Assembly: GCA_030425925.1 (NCBI GenBank) | Contig: JAUHZO010000022.1 | Location: 1-64,000, forward strand | Direction: 5' to 3' | Length of the DNA: 64,000 nt | Source: Alphaproteobacteria bacterium | Lineage (GTDB): Bacteria; Pseudomonadota; Alphaproteobacteria; Rhodobacterales; Rhodobacteraceae | Shown: positions 44,572 through 53,555 of the stretch, piece by piece | Layout of the letters: the number at the start of each line of letters is the position of its first letter | Numbering within the stretch: the first letter of the stretch is position 1 | Notes under the pieces: generated by a model | The model's input: the letters and a program-made list of their open reading frames with translations, nothing else | Told to the model about the DNA's origin: nothing | Databases searched by the model: none | Program-made: the position numbers and the translations under genes

Positions 44572-47500
44572 ATGGCCGGATTTACCTGTGTCGTGATGGG
44601 CAATGAATCGCTGCTGGTGCAGTGCAGCGAAGCGCTGCTGCAGCGTGGCAACCGGATCGCCGCGGTGGTGACCCGCAATCCCGACATCGCCGGCTGGGCG
44701 GTCAAGCGCGGCCTGCGGGTCGAGGCACCGGGCCAGGATCTGGCCGGTCGGTTGCAGGACGTGCCGTTCGACTGGCTGCTGAGCATCGCCAACCTGATGA
44801 TCATTCCCGACGATGTTCTCGCGCTTGCGGCGCGCGGGGCGGTGAACTTTCACGATGGCCCGCTGCCGCGTCATGCCGGGCTGAACGCGCCGGTCTGGGC
44901 GTTGCTCGAAGGGGAAACCCGCCACGGCATCGCCTGGCACCTGATCGAAGGTGGTGTCGACGAAGGGGATCTGCTGGTCACCCGCGGCTTTGACATCACC
45001 GCCCGGGACACCGCGCTGACGCTGAACACCAAGGCCTATGAAGCGGCCATCGACAGCTTTGGCGAGCTGCTGGACCAGCTGGAAACCGGCGCGCTGCGTC
45101 GGGTGCCGCAGGATCTGGACCAGCGCAGCTATCATGCCCGCGACGACCGTCCCGCCGCCCATGGCATGCTGAACTTTGCCGCGCCTGCCGCCGGTCTGGA
45201 ACGGCTGGTGCGCGCGCTGGATCACGGGCCTTACTGGAACCCGCTTTCGGTGCCGAAATTCATGGCCGCCGGGCAGCTGTGGCTGGTGGGCGGCGCGCGG
45301 GTCGTGGAAAGCCACGCCGCACCGGGCACCGTGATCGCGCTGACGGAGGACACGCTGAGCGTCGCCTGCGCCGAACAGGCCGTCGAACTGTCGGGCCTGC
45401 GCGACCTGTCGGGCACGCCGGTAAACCCGTCGCAGATCGCCGCGTTGGGCGACGTGCTGCCCTTGCACAGTGCCCAGGCGCTGGCGGATTTCACCGCGCG
45501 CAAGTCTGCCGTGGCCCCGCATTGCGGCTACTGGCGCAAGCGGCTCGCCGATCTGGCTCCGGCCAGCGTGCCGGGTGCGGGGGATGCGGGCGGTCGGGTC
45601 TCGGCCCGGCCGCTGGCGCTGGGGCGCACGGTCGATGCCGCCTCGCTGGTGGCGGTCTGGGCCGCGCGGGTGTCGCCCGATGCGCAGGACATCGCCTATG
45701 CCGATGCCGCGCTGCGCGACCTGTCCCGGGATGGCCTGATCACCCCCTGGGTGCCGCTGGCGCTGCCCATGGGCAACACGCTGCAAACCCTGGGCGCCGC
45801 ACTGGACAAGACCCGCGCACAAGCCGCCGGGCGGCGGGGTTTCGCTACCGATCTGCCCGCGCGCGACCCTGCACTGGCACCGCTCCGCGTGCCCGCAATC
45901 GGTCTTTCGGACGCGGCGGGCGCAATTCCGGGCTGCGCGCTGACGGTCGAGCTGGGCGATACGCCCCTGCTGCATGTCGACACCGGTCGCATTGACGCCG
46001 AAACCGCCGAGCGGCTGGCGCGGCGGCTGGAAGCGCTGGCCGCAGCCGCCACGCCCGAAACCGTGCTGTCGGATCTGCCGGAGCTTCCGGCCGAGGAACG
46101 CCACGAGGTCCTCAGCCGCTGGAACGCCACCGAAACACCGCATGACCGCAGCCTGACGATGCACCGCGCGTTCGAAGCGCAGGTGGCGCGCACGCCCGAT
46201 GCCACGGCGCTGGTGTTCGAGACCACCACACTCGACTATGCCGAGCTGAACGCCCGGGCCAACCGCGCCGCGCATGTGCTGCGCGATATGGGTGTGGGGC
46301 CGGGCCGCGTGGTGGGCCTGTGCTGCCGCCGCTCGGTCGAGATGCTGATCGGTGCGCTGGCCATCCTCAAGGCCGGCGGTGCCTATCTGCCCATGGACCC
46401 GTCCTATCCCGCCGACCGTCTGCGCCACTTTGTCGAGGACAGCGGTGCCGACGTGATCGTCACCCAGGCCGCGGTAGAGCCCGATCTGCCGCCGCATGAT
46501 GCCGCGCTTCTGGTGCTTGATGCCGAACCGCGCCTCGCCACCGCCTCGCACGACAACCTGTCCGATACCTCGGGCCCGGAGGATCTGGCCTATCTGATCT
46601 ACACCTCCGGTTCGACCGGCAAGCCCAAGGGGGTGATGGTCGAACATCGCAACGTGCTGAACTTCTACACCGGCATGGATGCCCATATCCCGCATCAGCC
46701 CGGCGACACCTGGCTGGCGGTGACCTCGCTCAGCTTCGACATTTCGGTGCTGGAGCTGTTCTGGACCACCGCGCGCGGGCTCAAGGTCGTGCTGACCTCG
46801 GACGAGGATCGCGGGCTGATCTCGAACGGCCCGATGCCGCGCGGCGCGGGCGGGATGGAGTTCTCGCTGTATTACTGGGGCAACGATGACGGCGTGGGGC
46901 GCGACAAGTACCGCACGCTGCTGGAAGGTGCGCAGTTTGCCGACCAGAACGGCTTTGTCGCGGTCTGGACGCCGGAACGACATTTCCACGCCTTTGGCGG
47001 CCCCTACCCGAACCCGTCGGTCACCGGGGCCGCCGTGGCCGCGGTGACGCGCAATATCGGCGTGCGGGCCGGATCCGTTGTGGCGCCGCTGCACCATCCA
47101 GCACGGATTGCCGAGGAATGGGCGGTGATCGACAACCTCACCAATGGCCGCGCGGGCATGGCGATCGCCTCGGGCTGGCAGCCCGACGATTTCATCCTGC
47201 GCCCCGAAAACACCCCGCCCAACAACAAGGCCGCGATGGCCGAGAATATCGACCAGATCCGCGCGCTCTGGCGCGGCGAGGCGGTGGCCTTTCCGCGCCA
47301 GAACGGCGAGATGCACGCGGTTGTCACCCAGCCGCGCCCGGTCTCGAAAGACCTGCCGATCTGGGTCACCACCGCCGGCAACCCGCAGACCTGGAAGGAA
47401 GCGGGCGAAAAGGGCTGCAACGTGCTGACGCATCTTCTGGGCCAAAGCATCGACGAAGTGGCGGGCAAGATCGCACTGTATCACGAGTCGCTGCGCGGCG

Positions 47501-49209
47501 CCGGGCACGATCCGGCGGACTTCACCGTCACGTTGATGCTGCACAGCTTTCTTAGCGACAGTCGCGAGCATGCCCGCGAAATCGCCCGCCAGCCCATGAA
47601 GGACTACCTGAACGCCGCCGCGGGCCTCATCAAGCAATACGCCTGGGCCTTCCCGGCCTTCAAGCGGCCCGAAGGTGTGTCGAATGCCTTCGATCTGCAA
47701 CTGGACGCGCTGGAGCCCGACGAACTGGACGCCATCCTCGATTTCGCGTTCGAGCGCTATTTCAACGACAGCGGCCTCTTTGGCACGGTCGAGGACGCGC
47801 TGGCGCGGGTGGAGCAGGTCAAGGCCATCGGCGTGACCGAAATCGCCTGCCTGATCGACTACGGGATCGACCGCGAAACCGTGCTGGAGGGGCTGAAGCC
47901 GCTGGCGCAGGTGGTGCAGGCCGCCAATGCCGAGGTGGCGCTGGCCGAGGATGATTTTTCGATCGCCGCGCAGATCGTGCGTCATGACGTGACGCATCTG
48001 CAATGCACGCCCTCGATGGCCCGCATGATCGCGATGAACGACGAGGCGCGCTTTGCGCTGGGGCGCGTCAGGCACCTGTTCCTGGGCGGCGAGCCGCTGC
48101 CCGGCACGCTGGTGCAGGACTTCGGGCGGATCACGCAGGCCTCGATCACGAACATGTACGGCCCCACGGAAACGACGATCTGGTCGTCGGTGGAACCGGC
48201 TGCCCCGGGCGACGGCGTTGTGAACATCGGTCTGCCGCTGGCGAACCAGCAGCTTTACGTCCTGAACGAATCGCGCCAGCCGGTGGGGCTGGGCGAAGAG
48301 GGCGAGCTTTGGATCGGCGGCGAAGGCGTGACCCGTGGCTACTGGAACCGGCCCGACCTGACCAAAGAGCGCTTTGTGCCCAACCCGTTTCATCCCGGCC
48401 GCATGTACCGGACCGGCGATCTGGTGCGGCGGCGGGCGGATGGCCGGATCGACTATGTCGGGCGGGTCGATCACCAGATCAAGCTGCGCGGCTTCCGGAT
48501 CGAACTGGGCGAGATCGAGGCCCTGCTCGAGGCGCAGCCGGGCATCACCCAGGCGGTTGTCGCCGCGCGCGAGGACACGCCCGGCGATGTGCGGCTGGTG
48601 GGCTATTACACCGGCACGGAACAGGACGAGGCCGCTCTCAAGGCGGCGCTGTCGGGCGGTCTGCCGGGCTTCATGGTGCCGGGCCGTATCGTGCGGCTGG
48701 AGGCCTTTCCGCTGACGCCCAACAAGAAGGTCGACCGCAAGGCGCTGCCGGCCCCCGTGGCGCAGACGCCGCGCCCGGTTGCAGTGGCCCCGCAGCCCCG
48801 CGCCGCCCGGCCGGAGCCGGTGCCCGCGCCGATGGCGGCAACTGGCGGTGGCGACGTGGCCGCCGTGCAGAGGCGCATTGCCGAGATCTGGTCGGAAACC
48901 CTTGGGGTCGGGCAGATCGGCGGCCGGGACAACTTCTTTGACCTCGGCGGGCACTCGCTGCTTGCGGTTCAGGCGCACCGGGCGATTCGCGAACGGCTGG
49001 GCGCACAGGCGCTGTCGATCACCGACATCTTCCGCTTTCCGGTTCTGGGGGATCTGGCGACACGGGTGGCCGGCATGGTCGAGGGCGGGCTGCCCGCCGA
49101 TCCCGGCCCGGCCCAGGTCGCGCAGCCCGCGCAGGCCCCCGCCCGGGCGCAATCGCGCGCCGATGCCATGGCGCGCCGGCGCGCGATGCGGGCGCGGCGC
49201 AGCGCCTGA
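44572..49209 (+). CDS. NRPS: formyltransferase - C remnant - A with inserted luciferase-like monooxygenase - PCP
   Basis: A 1545-residue protein. ATG at 44572 follows GGAG at 8 bases; a GTG 9 bases earlier is the alternative. Residues 1-300 are a formyltransferase with the Asn92/His94/Asp130 triad (VNFHDGPLPRHAG, GGVDEGDLL) in the spacing of Met-tRNA formyltransferase. Residues 340-510 look like the second half of a condensation domain without HHxxxDG. The adenylation domain spans 528-1395: YTSGSTGKPKG, SFDISVLELF, NMYGPTETT, TGDLVR, NKKVDRK. Between A4 and A5 (about 763-1125) lies a MupA/Atu3671-type FMN-dependent monooxygenase (WTPERHFHAFGGPYPNP, IASGWQPDDF). The PCP Ser is Ser1462 (DLGGHSL). 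Hand alignment gives a pocket code close to the glycine code. There is no TE. Confidence 0.92.
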   Translation: MAGFTCVVMGNESLLVQCSEALLQRGNRIAAVVTRNPDIAGWAVKRGLRVEAPGQDLAGRLQDVPFDWLLSIANLMIIPDDVLALAARGAVNFHDGPLPRHAGLNAPVWALLEGETRHGIAWHLIEGGVDEGDLLVTRGFDITARDTALTLNTKAYEAAIDSFGELLDQLETGALRRVPQDLDQRSYHARDDRPAAHGMLNFAAPAAGLERLVRALDHGPYWNPLSVPKFMAAGQLWLVGGARVVESHAAPGTVIALTEDTLSVACAEQAVELSGLRDLSGTPVNPSQIAALGDVLPLHSAQALADFTARKSAVAPHCGYWRKRLADLAPASVPGAGDAGGRVSARPLALGRTVDAASLVAVWAARVSPDAQDIAYADAALRDLSRDGLITPWVPLALPMGNTLQTLGAALDKTRAQAAGRRGFATDLPARDPALAPLRVPAIGLSDAAGAIPGCALTVELGDTPLLHVDTGRIDAETAERLARRLEALAAAATPETVLSDLPELPAEERHEVLSRWNATETPHDRSLTMHRAFEAQVARTPDATALVFETTTLDYAELNARANRAAHVLRDMGVGPGRVVGLCCRRSVEMLIGALAILKAGGAYLPMDPSYPADRLRHFVEDSGADVIVTQAAVEPDLPPHDAALLVLDAEPRLATASHDNLSDTSGPEDLAYLIYTSGSTGKPKGVMVEHRNVLNFYTGMDAHIPHQPGDTWLAVTSLSFDISVLELFWTTARGLKVVLTSDEDRGLISNGPMPRGAGGMEFSLYYWGNDDGVGRDKYRTLLEGAQFADQNGFVAVWTPERHFHAFGGPYPNPSVTGAAVAAVTRNIGVRAGSVVAPLHHPARIAEEWAVIDNLTNGRAGMAIASGWQPDDFILRPENTPPNNKAAMAENIDQIRALWRGEAVAFPRQNGEMHAVVTQPRPVSKDLPIWVTTAGNPQTWKEAGEKGCNVLTHLLGQSIDEVAGKIALYHESLRGAGHDPADFTVTLMLHSFLSDSREHAREIARQPMKDYLNAAAGLIKQYAWAFPAFKRPEGVSNAFDLQLDALEPDELDAILDFAFERYFNDSGLFGTVEDALARVEQVKAIGVTEIACLIDYGIDRETVLEGLKPLAQVVQAANAEVALAEDDFSIAAQIVRHDVTHLQCTPSMARMIAMNDEARFALGRVRHLFLGGEPLPGTLVQDFGRITQASITNMYGPTETTIWSSVEPAAPGDGVVNIGLPLANQQLYVLNESRQPVGLGEEGELWIGGEGVTRGYWNRPDLTKERFVPNPFHPGRMYRTGDLVRRRADGRIDYVGRVDHQIKLRGFRIELGEIEALLEAQPGITQAVVAAREDTPGDVRLVGYYTGTEQDEAALKAALSGGLPGFMVPGRIVRLEAFPLTPNKKVDRKALPAPVAQTPRPVAVAPQPRAARPEPVPAPMAATGGGDVAAVQRRIAEIWSETLGVGQIGGRDNFFDLGGHSLLAVQAHRAIRERLGAQALSITDIFRFPVLGDLATRVAGMVEGGLPADPGPAQVAQPAQAPARAQSRADAMARRRAMRARRSA

Positions 49210-49213
49210 GCGG

Positions 49214-49882
49214 ATGACACCCGAAACCGCCCGCGCGCTGATCGCCGACACGGCCTTTCCGCGCGGGCTGGCCTGGGGCGTGTCGGTTGCGACCGACGAT
49301 CCCGGCGCGCTGTACCCGCAAGAGGCCGCCGCCATGGCCCGCGCGGTGCCGCAGCGGCGCGCGGAATTCACCGGCGGACGGATCGCCGCGCGCCAGGCGC
49401 TGGGCGGTCTGGGTCTGGCGCCCGTGGCGCTGCCCGTGGGGCCGGGCCGCGCGCCGGTCTGGCCCGAAGGTCTGTGCGGCAGCATCACGCACAGCGAAGG
49501 CTTGTGCCTGGCCGTGGCGGGCCGGTCGCGGACGTGGCAGGCGCTTGGGGTGGATATCGAACCCGACAGCCCGCTGGATCCCTTGCTGATTCCCGAAATC
49601 TGCCTGCACGGCGACCTGGACACCGTTCCGTCCGTCGCGCAGCCGCTGCAGGCCCGGCGCGTGTTTTCCGCCAAGGAGGCGGTGTTCAAGGCGCTGTATC
49701 CCCGCACCGGGGTCATGTTCGGCTTTCACGGTCTGCGGGTCGACCTGGGCCACGGTATCGCGCGGCTGGCCGCGCATCCCGAAACCGCGCCGATTCCCGC
49801 CTGCTGGCACGGGCGCGACCTGCCCGTCATCCAGCGCCGCGCTTCGGGAATGATCCTTTCGCTCTCGGCCCTACCCGTCTGA
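49214..49882 (+). CDS. 4'-phosphopantetheinyl transferase, EntD-like
   Basis: A 222-residue enzyme that should transfer phosphopantetheine from CoA to the PKS ACP (Ser1807) and NRPS PCP (Ser1462). Motifs are GSITHSEGLC, the Mg-binding GVDIEPD and FSAKEAVFKALYP, all typical of EntD/Sfp-type transferases. It starts 4 bases after the NRPS stop, with GAGCGG as a weak ribosome binding site, and completes the PKS-GT-NRPS-PPTase run. The dedicated transferase supports the view that the carrier proteins are functional. Confidence 0.93.
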   Translation: MTPETARALIADTAFPRGLAWGVSVATDDPGALYPQEAAAMARAVPQRRAEFTGGRIAARQALGGLGLAPVALPVGPGRAPVWPEGLCGSITHSEGLCLAVAGRSRTWQALGVDIEPDSPLDPLLIPEICLHGDLDTVPSVAQPLQARRVFSAKEAVFKALYPRTGVMFGFHGLRVDLGHGIARLAAHPETAPIPACWHGRDLPVIQRRASGMILSLSALPV

Positions 49883-50090
49883 GCGCAGACTCCGCGCAAT
49901 TATGGCGATATCATGGCCCTGATTTGCGGTCCGGACACGCAGTGTTTCCAATGCGGGCCGGTCAAGACCATGGCGAAATCTGGGCAGCTCCGCTAGATTG
50001 TGTCTCGAAGATGGCGCGGGCCGGGCGACACCCGGACAAACCGGCGGCATTTTCCGAACGCTTGGGGGCACCTTGCGGGAGCAGTAAGAC

Positions 50091-51416
50091 ATGAACCAGT
50101 TTCAATCCTTCGGCGAAGTCTTCTCGGCGCTGCGTCGCCGCGCCTGGATCATCCTTTTGGTAACAGCCATCGGCTGCGTGCTGTCGCTGAACTATGCGCT
50201 GAGCCAGATCAAGGTGTACGAGGCCACGGCCGTGGTCCAGATTGAGGATTCGCGCGTGCCCGACCAGCTGGCCGGGGCATCGAACCGTGCCGAGGACGCC
50301 GCCCGCCGGGTCCGCCTGATCGAACAGCGCCTGATGTCCCGCGACAACCTTGTCCGGGTGATGGAAAAGCACGATCTGTTCTCTGAAGAACCCGGTATGA
50401 CGATCAACGAACGCGTCTTCCTGATGCGCGACGCGGCCCGGATCGAAGAGATCCTGAGCCAGACGCCAAGCTTTGCGCCCGGCGGCAATGCGCCTTCGGG
50501 CCTGCTGATCACTGTGCGTCTGACCGACCCGCAGAAAGCCGCGGATGTCGCCAACGAGTTGATGTATCTGGTGATCGAGCAATCGCGGACCCGGAATGTC
50601 AGCCGCGCCCGGGACACGTTGAATTTCTTTGCCGAGGAAGAGCTGCGCGTCATCGGCGATATCGAGGTGCTGGACGACGAGATTGCCGCCTTCAAGCGCG
50701 CAAACGCCAAGCAGCTGCCCGCCGGCATCGCCGATCTGCGGGATGAACTGGCCAGCCTGCGCGATGCCGATCTCGATCTCGACCGCGAGATCGTGACGTT
50801 GCAGGGCACGTCGGATCGTCAGCGCGTCGAGGTGCGGGACCGCCAGATCGGCCTGCTGCGCGAACAAAAGGCGCTGATCAACGCGCGAATCGACGAAATC
50901 ACGGCCCTGATCACCAGCGCGCCGGATGTGGAACGCAACCTGAACCGGCTGGAGCGTGAAATGGCGCAGCTGCAGGAACAGTATTCGGTCATCACCCGGC
51001 GCAAGGCCGAGGCCGAGCTGGGCCAGCAGCTGGAAGACCGCGAACAGACCGACCGTTTTGAAGTGCTGGAAACCGCGCTGGTGCCGGAATTCCCGGTTTC
51101 GCGCAGCCGCAAGCGGACGGCGATCATGGGCGGCGTGGCCAGTGTCCTTGCGGGTCTGGCGCTGGCCTTTGTGGTCGAGCTGTCCAACCCGGCCATTCGT
51201 TCGGCGGCGCAACTGGAACGGTCCATCGGCATCCAGCCGGTGGTGGCCATCCCGGTGATCGCCACCCCGCGTGATCGCGGGCGGCGTGGCCTGATGGTGC
51301 TGGGGGGCCTCGGCGCGTTTCTGGCGGCATTGATCGGGGCGGCGCGCCTGACGGCGGACCGGCTGCCCTGGCCGGACATCCTGGGCCGGTTCCTGCCGCG
51401 CCGCGCCGGCGTTTGA
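50091..51416 (+). CDS. Wzz-type polysaccharide co-polymerase / chain-length determinant
   Basis: A 441-residue inner-membrane protein. An N-terminal transmembrane helix (about 17-36, AWIILLVTAIGCVLSLNYAL) precedes a long periplasmic domain with coiled coil (about 170-340: RANAKQLPAGIADLRDEL, ERNLNRLEREMAQLQEQY). A second helix lies near 345-365 with the PVSRSRKRT lead-in, and a third hydrophobic segment near the C-terminus (MVLGGLGAFLAALIGAARL). This is the Wzz/GumC-like layout without the fused kinase; the kinase is the convergent gene at 51503. GGGAG precedes the ATG. The 208 bases upstream (49883-50090) hold no gene I can support. Confidence 0.88.
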   Translation: MNQFQSFGEVFSALRRRAWIILLVTAIGCVLSLNYALSQIKVYEATAVVQIEDSRVPDQLAGASNRAEDAARRVRLIEQRLMSRDNLVRVMEKHDLFSEEPGMTINERVFLMRDAARIEEILSQTPSFAPGGNAPSGLLITVRLTDPQKAADVANELMYLVIEQSRTRNVSRARDTLNFFAEEELRVIGDIEVLDDEIAAFKRANAKQLPAGIADLRDELASLRDADLDLDREIVTLQGTSDRQRVEVRDRQIGLLREQKALINARIDEITALITSAPDVERNLNRLEREMAQLQEQYSVITRRKAEAELGQQLEDREQTDRFEVLETALVPEFPVSRSRKRTAIMGGVASVLAGLALAFVVELSNPAIRSAAQLERSIGIQPVVAIPVIATPRDRGRRGLMVLGGLGAFLAALIGAARLTADRLPWPDILGRFLPRRAGV

Positions 51417-51452
51417 GGCCGTCGCGGTTTCGTGAAATATTGCACAAGTGTC

Positions 51453-51477
51453 AAGGCGCGCCGCAGCGCGCCTTTGG
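51453..51477. terminator. Bidirectional terminator between co-polymerase and kinase genes
   Basis: AAGGCGCGC (51453-51461) pairs perfectly with GCGCGCCTT (51466-51474) around a 4-nt loop, followed by T. It sits in the 86-base gap between two convergent genes and reads similarly on both strands. Confidence 0.6.
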
Positions 51478-51502
51478 TCCTGTGGCAAGCCTTGGGCAGG
51501 GG

Positions 51503-53323
51503 TCAGTAGCGGTAGCGGCGCAACTGTACGTCTTCGGACTTGTTCAGGATCATTCCCAGAAGCGGGGTGCTTTCGCCAAGGCGGCGCTCCACTTCCTTGA
51601 TTTCCTTCTCGGTGGTGATCCCGCCGCCGATCACCAGCAGCACGCCGTCAAACAGCGGCCGGAAGGCGATCACGTCATCGTAGAACAGCGCCGGCGGCAG
51701 ATCGAACAGCACCACGTCCGGTTCCAGCTGGGCTTCGATGCTGTTCAGCGCATGCGCGGTGCGCGGATCCTGCAACAGTTCCGACGCATAGGGTTCGGCG
51801 ATGCCGTTAAAGCCGAAGGCGATGTTGTGCCCGGCATGAAAATCGTTGCGCCCCAGCCGCCTGAGATGCTCACGCGGCGTGACGCGACCGCGCAGCAGAT
51901 CGCCGATGGAGCCAGGCGCAGACACGCCCATGACGCGGTGCAGGCTGGGCTGGCGCATGTCGCAATCCAGCAGAAGCGTGCGGCAGTTTTCCTGCCGTGA
52001 CAGGCTGATGGCAAGGTTGGCAGCGGTGAAGGTCTTGCCGCAATCCTTGGTGGGCGACGTGATCGCCACGCGCCGCCAGCCATGCTCGGACAGCGCCTGC
52101 AACAGACGCGTGCGCAGGACGTCAAAGGCGGTATGCGCCGGATCGTCGCGGCTGGCGGTCACGACCCGGTGCCGCGCCAGATGCGCCGCATCGACGGGGA
52201 AATCGTCCAGCGCCGCCCAGGCGGCATCCGCGTCCAGCGCAAGCGGGCGCGACCGCCGCGCGGCCTGCGTCGGCACAGGCTCCGCCACCAGAGGATTGGT
52301 GAGCGGCAGCGGGGCCTCGGCCTCCTGCCGTTTGGCCTCCGCCTCGGCACGGGACTTTTCCTCAGCCTTTCGCTTCTCGGCAGCCGCGCGGCGGGCTTCG
52401 GCCTCCTGCCGTTTGGCCTCCGCCTCGGCACGGGCTCTTTCTTCAGCCTTGCGCTTCTCGGCAGCCGCACGGCGGGCCTCGGCCTCCTGCCGTTTGGCCT
52501 CCGCCTCGGCACGGGACTTTTCCTCAGCCTTTCGCTTCTCGGCAGCCGCGCGGCGGGCTTCGGCCTCCTGCCGTTTGGCCTCCGCTTCGGCACGGGCTCT
52601 TTCTTCAGCCTTGCGCTTCTCGGCAGCCGCACGGCGGGCTTCCGCTTCCTGCCGCCTGGCCTCTGCCTCTGCGCGGGCTCTTTCTTCAGCCTTGCGTTTC
52701 TCGGCAGCTGCGCGGCGGGCTTCCGCTTCCTGTCGCTTGGCCTCTGCCTCTGCGCGGGCTCTTTCTTCAGCCTTGCGTTTCTCGGCAGCCGCGCGGCGGG
52801 CTTCGGCTTCCTGCCGCCCGGCCTCTGCCTCCGCGCGGGCCTTTTCCTCAGCCTTGCGCTTCTCGGCAGCTGCGCGGCGCGCTTCGGCTTCCTGCCGTTT
52901 GGCCTCTGCCTCTGCGCGGGCTTTCTCTTCCGCGATCCGGCGGGCTTCTGCCTCTGCGCGGCGGCGTGCGGCGGCTTCGGCCTTGCGGCGCGCCTCTTCG
53001 GCGGCGCGACGGGCGTCTTCCTCGGCGGCGCGCAGCGCCTGGGCCTCGGCTTCGTTCCGCTGTCTTTGCGCTTCGGCCTCGCGGCGGGCCTCGGCGGCCT
53101 GACGGGCCGCTTCGGCGCGGTCACGGGCGCGTCTTGCGGCCAGGGCGCGCTGGTCGTCGTCTGCGCGTTCCTGCGCGGCCTCGGCCTGGCGCCGGGCCAG
53201 CCGTTCCTCGCGGGTTTCCAGCCGCTGTACCGGGCGCAGATCGTCGTCGGGCGCAAGAGGCGCAGGCGTGGCCGCCCCAGCAGCCGCCTTGCGCTTGCGA
53301 CGGTATTTCGGCTGGTTGGCCAT
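51503..53323 (-). CDS. BY-kinase (CpsD/CapB-like) with long repetitive coiled-coil N-terminus
   Basis: A 606-residue protein. The start at 53323 is chosen because GGAGG lies 6 bases upstream. Residues 1-60 are basic and Pro/Ala-rich (KYRRKRKAAAGA). Residues 60-338 form an Ala/Arg/Glu coiled coil, ending with 7.5 copies of a 27-residue repeat (about 134-337). The C-terminal ATPase domain (about 365-606) has Walker A SPTKDCGKT (Lys430), Walker A' LLLDCDMRQPS and Walker B VVLFDLPP, as in bacterial tyrosine kinases that regulate Wzz-dependent polymerisation. The C-terminal tyrosine cluster is minimal (RRYRY, Tyr604 and Tyr606). No transmembrane helix is present; the partner is presumably the convergent Wzz-type protein. 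The long helix could bridge to another component. Confidence 0.85.
   Translation of the reverse strand: MANQPKYRRKRKAAAGAATPAPLAPDDDLRPVQRLETREERLARRQAEAAQERADDDQRALAARRARDRAEAARQAAEARREAEAQRQRNEAEAQALRAAEEDARRAAEEARRKAEAAARRRAEAEARRIAEEKARAEAEAKRQEAEARRAAAEKRKAEEKARAEAEAGRQEAEARRAAAEKRKAEERARAEAEAKRQEAEARRAAAEKRKAEERARAEAEARRQEAEARRAAAEKRKAEERARAEAEAKRQEAEARRAAAEKRKAEEKSRAEAEAKRQEAEARRAAAEKRKAEERARAEAEAKRQEAEARRAAAEKRKAEEKSRAEAEAKRQEAEAPLPLTNPLVAEPVPTQAARRSRPLALDADAAWAALDDFPVDAAHLARHRVVTASRDDPAHTAFDVLRTRLLQALSEHGWRRVAITSPTKDCGKTFTAANLAISLSRQENCRTLLLDCDMRQPSLHRVMGVSAPGSIGDLLRGRVTPREHLRRLGRNDFHAGHNIAFGFNGIAEPYASELLQDPRTAHALNSIEAQLEPDVVLFDLPPALFYDDVIAFRPLFDGVLLVIGGGITTEKEIKEVERRLGESTPLLGMILNKSEDVQLRRYRY
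52313..52924 (-). repeat. 81-bp coding tandem repeat, 7.5 copies
   Basis: Seven full copies and 45 bases of an eighth encode RARAEAEAKRQEAEARRAA-AEKRKAEE and variants (27 residues each). The four C-terminal copies alternate RAR.. and KSR.., forming a 162-bp higher-order unit present twice with near identity at the DNA level. Such an array should be prone to length change. Confidence 0.9.
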
Positions 53324-53555
53324 CACCATCCTCCGCACGTGCGGCGCGCAGGGGTCGGTTGTCCTGCATGTGCGGCCGCTCTGCGTCCGCCCGGCCATGC
53401 CCGTGCCACCTGTTGCATCTGCCTGCCCATCTCCGGTCCGGTCCCTGCCCGCAAGGCGGTTCCATTGTTCACGCATAGTTTACAACAAACAAATCTGACC
53501 AGAATAAGTCCGATTTACGGGGATTGTGCACGAGTCCACGCTCAGCCGTATACCC

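Noticed and set aside
52313-52924. 81-bp repeats considered as non-coding satellite DNA
   Set aside because: They are in frame inside a kinase gene and encode a regular coiled coil.
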